Positions 7,552 through 12,755 of a DNA stretch of 12,755 nucleotides are shown here, piece by piece. Location of the stretch: contig CAIZMS010000036.1 in the NCBI GenBank assembly GCA_903934155.1, forward strand, positions 1 to 12,755. Direction: 5' to 3'. The translations under genes and the position numbers were made by a program. Position 1 is the stretch's first letter, and the number at the start of each line of letters is the position of its first letter. This DNA comes from an uncultured bacterium. Its GTDB lineage: Bacteria > Verrucomicrobiota > Kiritimatiellia > CAIKKV01 > CAITUY01. Under the pieces are notes generated by a model that ran no database searches, was not told the origin of the DNA, and saw only the letters and a program-made list of their open reading frames with translations.

Positions 7552-8340
7552 TCAGTCTTCCCAGATGACGTCGCGGGCTTCAAAAATCGGGCCGTCCTTG
7601 CAGACGCGGGCAAGGGTTTCCTGTCCGCTGAGGCGAACTTTCTGGACGCAGGCGAGGCAGGCGCCGACCCCGCAGCCCATGTGGCGGTCAAGCGAGAGCC
7701 AGGCTTTCCGGTTGCCGCTGATGGCGCGATCACCGACCGCCTTGAGCATGCCGTTCGGGCCGCAGGCGAAGAATTCCGGCTGTGCGTTCGGGACTAAGGC
7801 CTGAAGCCAGGCATCAAGAGCCAGGGTCACCAGGCCCTTTACACCCAGGGAACCGTCATCCGTGGCCACCTGAACCTCCCAGCCTAGTGCGCGGAATTCG
7901 TCGGCCAGGAGAATATCCGCCGCCTTGGCGCCTCCGATAAAAAGAATACCGCGGCGTGTCATCTTTCGCGCGAGGAAATAAAGCGGCGCCACCCCGTAGC
8001 CGCCGGCGATGAGGACGGGGGTGACTGAACTGGCGAGGTCGAGGGGGAACCCGTTGCCCAGGGGACCGACCACGCTGGCCGTGTCATTCAGGCGCAGGTT
8101 CTGCATGGAGGCGGTTCCGCGCCCCACCGTTTTGTAGAGGATGGAGAGGTGATTCCCGTCGGCCCGGTAGATGCTGAACGGGCGGCGCAGGACGGCATCA
8201 TGTAACTGGGCGAGGCGGAGGTGGATGAACTGGCCGGGCTTGGCCAGTGGCGCTACCTCGGGCAGTTTCAGGGTCAGCACCCGGTAGTCCGGGCCCATGG
8301 CGTCATGGCCGACAACAGTTCCGTTTTCGATACGCATCAT
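7552..8340 (-). CDS. pyrK: Dihydroorotate dehydrogenase electron-transfer subunit (FAD, 2Fe-2S)
   Basis: Partner of class 1B PyrD: carries electrons from FMN through a [2Fe-2S] cluster and FAD to NAD+. The 262 residues show the ferredoxin-reductase order: FAD-binding barrel with 'RRPFSIY' (52-58), NAD-binding 'AGGYGVAPLY' (112-121), 'FACGPNGM' (191-198), and the C-terminal cluster cysteines C223, C228, C231 and C247 (pattern C-x4-C-x2-C-x15-C, 'HMGCGVGACLAC'). The start is uncertain. Tandem ATGATG at 8340/8337 gives normal family length, but it is preceded by CTGCCCCCC, with no Shine-Dalgarno. A TTG at 8376 would overlap the murG end by 26 bases. Coupling to the murG stop ten bases away is the likely explanation. 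Confidence 0.93.
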   Translation of the reverse strand: MMRIENGTVVGHDAMGPDYRVLTLKLPEVAPLAKPGQFIHLRLAQLHDAVLRRPFSIYRADGNHLSILYKTVGRGTASMQNLRLNDTASVVGPLGNGFPLDLASSVTPVLIAGGYGVAPLYFLARKMTRRGILFIGGAKAADILLADEFRALGWEVQVATDDGSLGVKGLVTLALDAWLQALVPNAQPEFFACGPNGMLKAVGDRAISGNRKAWLSLDRHMGCGVGACLACVQKVRLSGQETLARVCKDGPIFEARDVIWED

Positions 8341-8350
8341 GGGGGGCAGA

Positions 8351-9427
8351 TTAACGACTGGCCGCGACTTTCTCAATCAAATCCGCAAGCCGGTTGTCGG
8401 CTCCCGCAAGGGAACGGGAGCGGGCCGCACGGCGCATGGCGGACTGAGCGGTCGGGTTGGTTGCCAGGAAACGAATGGATTCCGCGAGACGCTCGGGCGA
8501 GAGATCCTGCTGTTCCAGCACTTCGGCGGCTCCGGCATCAGCCATGGCTCGGGCATTGGCGAGCTGGTGATCCCGGGCCGAATGGGGGTAGGGGACGAGA
8601 AGCGCCGGGATGCCGAACAGGGCAAGCTCCAGGCAGGAGTTGGCTCCCGAGCGGGAAATCGCCAGGCTGGTCCGGCGGTAGACGGAAACCATGTCGCTGC
8701 AGAATCCGTATACGGTGGCGGGAACGCCTGCGGCCAGATAGGACTCCTCGACGGAGGATTTCGCCTTTTCTCCCGACAGGTGGATGGCCTCCACCGGGAT
8801 CCCGGCGGCGATCAGGCGGGCCAATGCGGTGGGAACGGTTTCGTTCAGTCGCTGGGCACCCTGGCTGCCGCCCATGGTGAGGACGGTGAATACGGGGGGT
8901 GTGTTTGTCGGGAGGGTTGCCGCCATTTCCATTTCCTTGCGGAGCGGCAGGCCGGTGAGTGTCATGGCCGGGTGCTTCAGGGTGGTCCGGGTTTCGGGGA
9001 AACTGATGGCGATGGCCGTTGCGAGCCGGGAAAAGGTGCTGACGGCTTTGCCCGGGATGACATTGGCCTCATGCAGGATCACCGGGATCCCGAGACGGCG
9101 TGCCGCCAGTACCGGGCCGATGGAGGAGTAACTGCCCATCGCGAGCAGGGCATCCGGTTGCTGTTCACGCAACGCCTTCACGCTGGTTCGGTAGACGCGC
9201 AGGAGGCTGAGCAGAGTGCGGGGCAGATGAAGGGGATGAAAGGAAAGTTTTTCGGCTCCGATGCTGATGACCGGGCCGCTCCAGGCGTGGCGAGTGGCGG
9301 TTTCGATGGCTTTGCCTGAAAGCCAGAGAGTGACCGCATGTCCCCGCTTCTGCAGGGCCAGGGCGGTTGCCATGCCGGGAAAGACATGCCCGCCGGTACC
9401 GCCACATGACACACTGAATTTCGCCAT
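8351..9427 (-). CDS. murG: UDP-N-acetylglucosamine:undecaprenyl-pyrophosphoryl-MurNAc-pentapeptide GlcNAc transferase
   Basis: Adds GlcNAc to lipid I to make lipid II, the last cytoplasmic step of peptidoglycan precursor synthesis, at the inner face of the membrane; GT28 family. The 358 residues fit. The N-terminal lipid I-binding loop 'CGGTGGHVFPG' (8-18) is intact. 'LHEANVIPGK' (119-128), 'MGGSQGAQRLNE' (185-196) and the donor-binding 'SRSGANSCLEL' (258-268) with 'LLVPYPHSARDHQLANA' (276-292) are the standard family motifs. The ATG at 9427 has GAGGA seven bases ahead. It follows the small membrane-protein gene by 12 bases and precedes pyrK. In most bacteria murG sits in a division/cell-wall cluster with ftsW and murC; none of those is seen here. 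Confidence 0.95.
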   Translation of the reverse strand: MAKFSVSCGGTGGHVFPGMATALALQKRGHAVTLWLSGKAIETATRHAWSGPVISIGAEKLSFHPLHLPRTLLSLLRVYRTSVKALREQQPDALLAMGSYSSIGPVLAARRLGIPVILHEANVIPGKAVSTFSRLATAIAISFPETRTTLKHPAMTLTGLPLRKEMEMAATLPTNTPPVFTVLTMGGSQGAQRLNETVPTALARLIAAGIPVEAIHLSGEKAKSSVEESYLAAGVPATVYGFCSDMVSVYRRTSLAISRSGANSCLELALFGIPALLVPYPHSARDHQLANARAMADAGAAEVLEQQDLSPERLAESIRFLATNPTAQSAMRRAARSRSLAGADNRLADLIEKVAASR

Positions 9428-9439
9428 GGAAAATTCCTC

Positions 9440-9853
9440 TTAAATGAATCTCGCCATTATCCAGATTCCTGCGGCGAAAGCAATCGGAGCCACTTGCAAA
9501 GGCGCTGATTTTCGCCAGATGTCAGGGGAGGTTCCGGAAAACCGGTTGATCAACAAGGCGGTCGTGGCGGGAATGATCAGTAGCGCCACGGTGACATCCA
9601 GGGGCGTCAGGTGCAGTGGCAGGCAGGCCGCCGGCCAGACGGTGAGCGCGAGAATGCCGGCCATCCATCCCTTGAACGGAAGGGATTCACCCGGTAGCCA
9701 GGAAAGGATCGCGGGACCGAGTGCCGCACCGCCAAGCCACGCCACCAGAAGGGTCAGGAGAATGGGGGGCGCGCCGGAGCGGAGATGCTCCCCGGAATAG
9801 GTTCCGTCGCGGAGCCCGGACAGCAGGGCGGCACCCACCATGACGGGGAGCAT
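9440..9853 (-). CDS. Small multi-spanning membrane protein, possibly like the HgcA/CdhD C-terminal membrane domain
   Basis: About 137 residues from the ATG at 9853, or 162 from the ATG at 9928 and 178 from a GTG at 9976. The 9853 start is preferred because a plausible promoter would begin transcription near 9928, the 9854-9928 stretch has coding-poor third positions, and neither upstream start has a ribosome site. Around five hydrophobic segments are visible (about 1-15, 30-52, 63-82, 86-103 and 118-135). From memory, the order of motifs 'LLSGLRDG', 'WLPGESLPFKGW', 'LLIIPATTALL' then 'SGTSP' and 'PLQVAP...ARF' resembles the C-terminal membrane domain of HgcA-type corrinoid proteins. No corrinoid-binding domain is present and no HgcB ferredoxin gene is adjacent. 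It could equally be an unrelated small membrane protein. It heads the run that includes murG, 12 bases away. Confidence 0.6.
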   Translation of the reverse strand: MLPVMVGAALLSGLRDGTYSGEHLRSGAPPILLTLLVAWLGGAALGPAILSWLPGESLPFKGWMAGILALTVWPAACLPLHLTPLDVTVALLIIPATTALLINRFSGTSPDIWRKSAPLQVAPIAFAAGIWIMARFI

Positions 9854-9934
9854 TACTTTTCCGCTCGAGCAGAAAACTCCGATGAGACTGGTCGAGCAGG
9901 CAGGAGATCTGGTAGGATTCGAAGGCATGTTTTT

Positions 9935-9963
9935 AAAATAGAGGGCCGCCCCGGCAGGGGCAA
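9935..9963 (-). promoter_or_regulatory. Candidate sigma70-type promoter for the murG operon
   Basis: On the minus strand, TTGCCC (9963-9958) and TATTTT (9940-9935) are 17 bases apart, each matching four of six consensus positions. Transcription would begin near 9928, giving a leader of about 75 bases to the ATG at 9853. A GCCCC-GGCA-GGGGC hairpin (9948-9961) lies in the spacer. This is a pattern match by eye. Confidence 0.35.
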
Positions 9964-9980
9964 GCTGAATCAACACATTC

Positions 9981-10009
9981 GATTGGTAACCAGACGATTA
10001 ATCACAATC
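9981..10009. promoter_or_regulatory. Dyad-symmetric sequence in the divergent promoter region
   Basis: Between the two divergent genes lie the near-palindrome TGGTAACCA (9984-9992), the perfect palindrome GATTAATC (9996-10003) and an outer pair GATTG/CAATC (9981-9985 and 10005-10009). Nested dyads just before a gene are typical of regulator operators, so control of the beta-helix gene is plausible. No specific regulator is indicated. Confidence 0.25.
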
Positions 10010-10023
10010 CAAGGGTAGACCCG

Positions 10024-11646
10024 ATGAAAATAGCGGCCATCACGACCGCCGTTCTGTGTGGCCTGTTGTGCCATGCCGATGCGGCGGACATTTCTACGCT
10101 CTGGAGACAGTTCGAGCAGGCTAAACAAAGGGGTAGTGTCCCGACTCTGCCGGACTATTCGTATGCGGGCTATGCCCTGGGTGAAAAAGGGATTCCTCCC
10201 GTCACGGGCAGGCGGTTCAATGTCACGGACTTTGGCGCCATTCCCAATGACAATCTGAGTGATCGGGTCGCGATTGAAAAGGCCATTCGGGCGGCCGCGA
10301 GCCAGGGAGGCGGGATTGTTTTCTTTCCGCCGGGACTCTTCCTTGTCAGCGAGGAGGCGGGAGTGGGTTCCGGTATTCTCATTCATGGCGAACAGATCGT
10401 TCTGAAGGGGTCGGGAAGCGGCCCCGGCGGCACGGAGATCTTCATGAGGAACTATCTCATGCCAGAGGATCCCGAAATGAAATACTCCGTTCCGGCCATG
10501 TTTGAATTCAGTCGGGACAAAGGTGAATCAGGCAAAAAGAAATGTACCACCATCACACAGGATGCACCCCGGGAAGCGTTCGGCATTGTTGTGGCAGATG
10601 CCTCGTCTCTTAAGCCCGGCCTGTTGATTGAACTTTCCATGAACAATCCCGAGGCCAATGCGGAGTTTCTTGATGGACTGAAGCCCTGGTCCATCTGGAA
10701 AACGACAAACGAGGAGGGGGTCATGGTGCGGGGTGAAAAACATCGCATCAAACGTATAGACGGGAATCGCATCACATTCTTCGAGCCGGTTCACTGTGCC
10801 ATACTTGCGAAACACGGATGGACCGTTTCCATCCTCCGCCTGATTCCCGGCTGGGGCGCTGAAGACATTCATTTCCGGGGGAACTGGAAGGAGGCGTTCG
10901 TCCACCACAAGGATTTTATTCACGACAGTGGATGGTCCCTTCTTGCCTTTCATTGCGGAGATAGCCCGGTTTTGCGCCGTTGCCGGTTTTCCGATTGTTG
11001 CAATGCCGTCAAGCTGGCCGCCTGCTATGCCGGCACCATTCTCAACTGTTCCGTTGAAGGCAACATGGGGCACGAATCTTTTTCAAGCTCCCACTTTTCG
11101 TATGGAACACTCATGGCTTTTTGTGCTGATACCGTTACCAATGGCGCGTTTCACGGATTTTCCGCCAGTCATGGGTCTGTGGGGACGGTGATCACGCATT
11201 GCAAGAACTCGGATCGCGGATTCGACTGGCACGCCTCCTGGCCCTATTGTAGCCTGATTGATGCCTGTACAGGCGGGCTGATCGGCAATGGCGGCAATGT
11301 TGCCCTGCTGCCGAATCACATGCGTTATCTCACCTTCTGGAATTTCAGGCAGACCGCCGGCGAAGTCTATCGGGAGTATGACTGGTGGGAGCCCCGGAAG
11401 CTCAACGAGGAGTACAGTGGCGCGAAGGTGGTTCATCCGGTCATCGTTGGCTACCACGGGCTTGGAACCACATTCAAGACCAATAGCTGCGGGCAGATTG
11501 AATCGCAGGGGGTTCCGGTTTCCCCGGCCTCGTTGTATGAAGCCCAGTTGGAAGCCCGGTTGGGGGCGCACCCGGCCTGGATCGATAAAGCGCGTACCGG
11601 TTACAAATTATTTGTGAAAAATGGTTACTGGCAACCTATTGATTAA
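10024..11646 (+). CDS. Exported right-handed beta-helix protein (pectate-lyase superfamily, DUF4955-like)
   Basis: 540 residues with a clear signal peptide (MKIAAITTAVLCGLLCHADA, likely cut before ADIS). The segment 'FNVTDFGAIPNDNLSDRVAIEKAIRAA' region (66-91) is the N-terminal signature of Pectate_lyase_3-type beta helices, followed by 'GGGIVFFPPGLFLV' (95-108) and 'LKGSGSGPGGTEIFM' (127-141). From memory the overall order, including 'DRGFDWHASWPY' near 400, matches proteins annotated with a DUF4955 domain in polysaccharide-degrading bacteria. A role in acting on or binding a polyuronate or other acidic polysaccharide is an inference from fold; the substrate is unknown. The middle has a dense set of cysteines and histidines. 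The ATG at 10024 has AAGGG eight bases ahead. It is transcribed away from the murG run. Confidence 0.85.
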   Translation: MKIAAITTAVLCGLLCHADAADISTLWRQFEQAKQRGSVPTLPDYSYAGYALGEKGIPPVTGRRFNVTDFGAIPNDNLSDRVAIEKAIRAAASQGGGIVFFPPGLFLVSEEAGVGSGILIHGEQIVLKGSGSGPGGTEIFMRNYLMPEDPEMKYSVPAMFEFSRDKGESGKKKCTTITQDAPREAFGIVVADASSLKPGLLIELSMNNPEANAEFLDGLKPWSIWKTTNEEGVMVRGEKHRIKRIDGNRITFFEPVHCAILAKHGWTVSILRLIPGWGAEDIHFRGNWKEAFVHHKDFIHDSGWSLLAFHCGDSPVLRRCRFSDCCNAVKLAACYAGTILNCSVEGNMGHESFSSSHFSYGTLMAFCADTVTNGAFHGFSASHGSVGTVITHCKNSDRGFDWHASWPYCSLIDACTGGLIGNGGNVALLPNHMRYLTFWNFRQTAGEVYREYDWWEPRKLNEEYSGAKVVHPVIVGYHGLGTTFKTNSCGQIESQGVPVSPASLYEAQLEARLGAHPAWIDKARTGYKLFVKNGYWQPID

Positions 11647-11654
11647 ACCCGGGA

Positions 11655-11671
11655 AGGCGGAGACGCCGCCT
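11655..11671 (+). other. Short GC-rich hairpin after the beta-helix gene
   Basis: AGGCGG (11655-11660) and CCGCCT (11666-11671) form a six-base-pair stem with a five-base loop, nine bases after the stop codon. No T run follows, so intrinsic termination is doubtful. It could act as an mRNA 3'-end stabiliser. Confidence 0.3.
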
Positions 11672-11733
11672 CGGAAGTGACATTTGGTATCAAACAGGAG
11701 GGTTATTAGATAATGAAAGTGAAGGAGCCTTTG

Positions 11734-12174
11734 ATGAATCGGAATACTGCGGCACGTTGTTTTGCATCGTTATGTCTGGTGGGGGTCTGTCTGGCGCCGG
11801 GATGGGCGGTTTCGACGGCCTATTCCGCGCTCGCCAAGGATTCCGGCAAGTCTGCCGGAATCACAGCGGTCAAGGGAATGTGCACGTTCAGTGGCAAGCA
11901 AAACCCCTGGTCTGCAAAACTCACTCCGAAAGGGGATGGCACATATGACGCCATCTATATTTCCACCTGGAACGGCAAGTCCCTGAACTATGTGGGAACG
12001 GTCAAGACCGATCTGAAATCGGAAATCAGTGGGACCGGCAAGGCGTGTCAAGGAGCCGGTAATGGCACTTTTGAGTTTTCCGGAAAATACGGCAACGACG
12101 GCATTGCCCAGTGCAGCTACAAGGAAGTTAATGGTCGCCGCAAAGGTACCATGACCGCCGAAATGCCCAAGTAA
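11734..12174 (+). CDS. Small secreted cysteine-containing protein of unknown function
   Basis: 146 residues from the ATG at 11734 (153 from an in-frame ATG at 11713). The N-terminus (MNRNTAARCFASLCLVGVCLAPGWA) is a convincing export signal, with cleavage after GWA or the following ALA. The mature part is small, hydrophilic and glycine/serine-rich, with a beta-like alternation and three cysteines ('GMCTFSG', 'KACQGAG', 'AQCSYKE'). No domain is recognised. Two start sites each have a ribosome site: AAGGAG six bases before 11734, and AGGAGG about 11 bases before 11713. The first spacing is nearer ideal and gives a shorter, more typical signal-peptide head, so 11734 is chosen. Transcription from its own promoter or read-through from the beta-helix gene are both possible. 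The end is convergent with the permease gene, 47 bases away. Confidence 0.75.
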   Translation: MNRNTAARCFASLCLVGVCLAPGWAVSTAYSALAKDSGKSAGITAVKGMCTFSGKQNPWSAKLTPKGDGTYDAIYISTWNGKSLNYVGTVKTDLKSEISGTGKACQGAGNGTFEFSGKYGNDGIAQCSYKEVNGRRKGTMTAEMPK

Positions 12175-12221
12175 AGGATTGAAACGGTTTCCGCCACCGG
12201 GTCATTTCGAAGGATCCGGTC

Positions 12222-12755
12222 TTACCCGTGTTCGCCTGATTCCGGGAGATGCCAGAAGTGCAGGCCGATCAGGACGAGGCCGGTCAGGGCATACATGACG
12301 GCGAAGTCTGGAGCGGCCATCCAGCCGAATTTGTTTTCGATGCCGGCCGGGGTTATGGTGTAGGCGTGGATCAGGCCGATGGCGGATAACGCCGCCCCGG
12401 CAAACATCCAGTAGGCTGCCTTCAGGAAGTTCCGGTCGATCATGAAGACTGTGGCGGCGGACAGAACCATGGAGGTCAGGATGAACCCCTGGCTGAGCGC
12501 GACCACGCCCTTGATGTACAGATCCGGCCCGAATTTATCCCACATGGCGAAGAGGGACGATCCCGCCACGCGCAGGGTGGTTTCAATCTGGAGCAGCATC
12601 CATGCGGCAAAGGATGGAATCAAGCCCAGTGCCACGGCAAGGGCATGGGGCTTTGGGATTTCCTGGAATGACTGGGCGGTGATGATGATGGCGATCCAGA
12701 GCAGGATGCCCAGCGTACACTCGATGGGAATGACTTTCAGGATCAGGGTCAGGCC
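12222..12755 (-). CDS. NCS2/AzgA-like nucleobase permease, C-terminal part (runs off window)
   Basis: The reading frame stays open to the window edge, giving 177 residues of an integral membrane protein whose N-terminal half lies beyond it. About five hydrophobic segments are visible. The stretch 'VIPIECTLGILLWIAIIITAQSFQ', then 'PKPHALAVALGLIPSFAAW' (about 34-52), is typical of xanthine/uracil/adenine-type permeases of the NCS2 superfamily, close to AzgA-like members, which carry purine or pyrimidine bases with protons. A GTG at 12635 can be read as a start but is almost certainly internal, since the family pattern continues upstream of it. The C-terminus ends in a short hydrophilic tail (PESGEHG). 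The substrate cannot be told from this part. Confidence 0.7.
   Translation of the reverse strand, partial: GLTLILKVIPIECTLGILLWIAIIITAQSFQEIPKPHALAVALGLIPSFAAWMLLQIETTLRVAGSSLFAMWDKFGPDLYIKGVVALSQGFILTSMVLSAATVFMIDRNFLKAAYWMFAGAALSAIGLIHAYTITPAGIENKFGWMAAPDFAVMYALTGLVLIGLHFWHLPESGEHG

Noticed and set aside
7551..7733. N-terminal extension of pyrD by 61 residues
   Set aside because: The extension reads through the pyrK 3' end in a different frame; family homology starts exactly at the ATG at 7550.
6606..7797. Two long plus-strand open frames (320 and 352 codons)
   Set aside because: Antisense to pyrD and the end of pyrK; no family motifs, and both real genes are complete.
8400..8421. Perfect 7-bp inverted repeat with an 8-base loop near the murG 3' end
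   Set aside because: It lies within murG coding sequence (Arg/Ser-rich codons), with no T run and no sign of attenuation; probably incidental in GC-rich DNA.
8297..9319. 340-codon plus-strand open frame
   Set aside because: Antisense to murG and the 5' end of pyrK; Gly/Arg-rich composition without motifs.
9854..9883. Peptide GVFCSSGK upstream of the 9853 start, similar to the HgcA cap-helix motif N(V/I)WCA(A/G)GK
   Set aside because: It lies directly before the first membrane segment, whereas in HgcA the motif is well over 100 residues earlier. The flanking sequence does not look like the corrinoid domain, and the stretch is probably untranslated leader.
12175..12221. Possible bidirectional terminator between the convergent genes
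   Set aside because: ACCGG/CCGGT pairs only over five bases across a 16-base loop, and GAAA/TTTC is only four bases; no convincing stem with a T run on either strand.

Overview
The window reads as ordinary bacterial chromosome, moderately GC-rich and tightly packed. No tRNA, rRNA, CRISPR array, integrase or transposase was seen. Several features fit a Gram-negative-type organism, possibly of the Planctomycetota-Verrucomicrobiota-Chlamydiota group (Kiritimatiellota, Lentisphaerota or Verrucomicrobiota): a signal-peptide-bearing beta-helix enzyme-like protein of a type frequent in polysaccharide-degrading lineages, several lineage-specific secreted proteins, a GDP-fucose branch and a class 1B dihydroorotate dehydrogenase. 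This placement is inference from gene content only.

Layout. Positions 1-3651 (+ strand): the 3' end of an oligopeptide/dipeptide ABC transporter permease, then RNase R four bases later, then a secreted protein of unknown function whose start overlaps the RNase R stop. The first 110 bases of that third gene are very G-rich. Positions 3610-9853 (- strand): a co-directional run of seven genes, read from right to left. These are a small multi-spanning membrane protein, murG, pyrK, pyrD (class 1B), GDP-L-fucose synthase, a membrane-anchored protein of unknown function and a GtrA-family protein. Gaps between these genes are 17 bases or less, or the genes overlap, so an operon is likely. Its last gene runs 42 bp tail-to-tail into the secreted-protein gene from the other side.

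Positions 9854-10023 are a divergent promoter region. Positions 10024-12174 (+ strand) hold an exported right-handed beta-helix (pectate-lyase-superfamily) protein and a small secreted cysteine-containing protein. Positions 12222-12755 (- strand) hold the 3' end of an NCS2-type nucleobase permease that runs off the window.

How the genes fit together. The minus-strand run combines cell-wall synthesis (MurG, lipid II formation), pyrimidine synthesis (PyrK/PyrD, which supplies UMP and hence the UDP-sugars used by MurG) and surface-glycan functions (GDP-fucose synthase, GtrA). It can be read as an envelope precursor cluster. The most unusual item is the membrane protein at its head. From memory it resembles the C-terminal membrane domain of HgcA/CdhD-type corrinoid proteins, standing alone without the corrinoid-binding domain. 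That is a hypothesis to test, not an established call.
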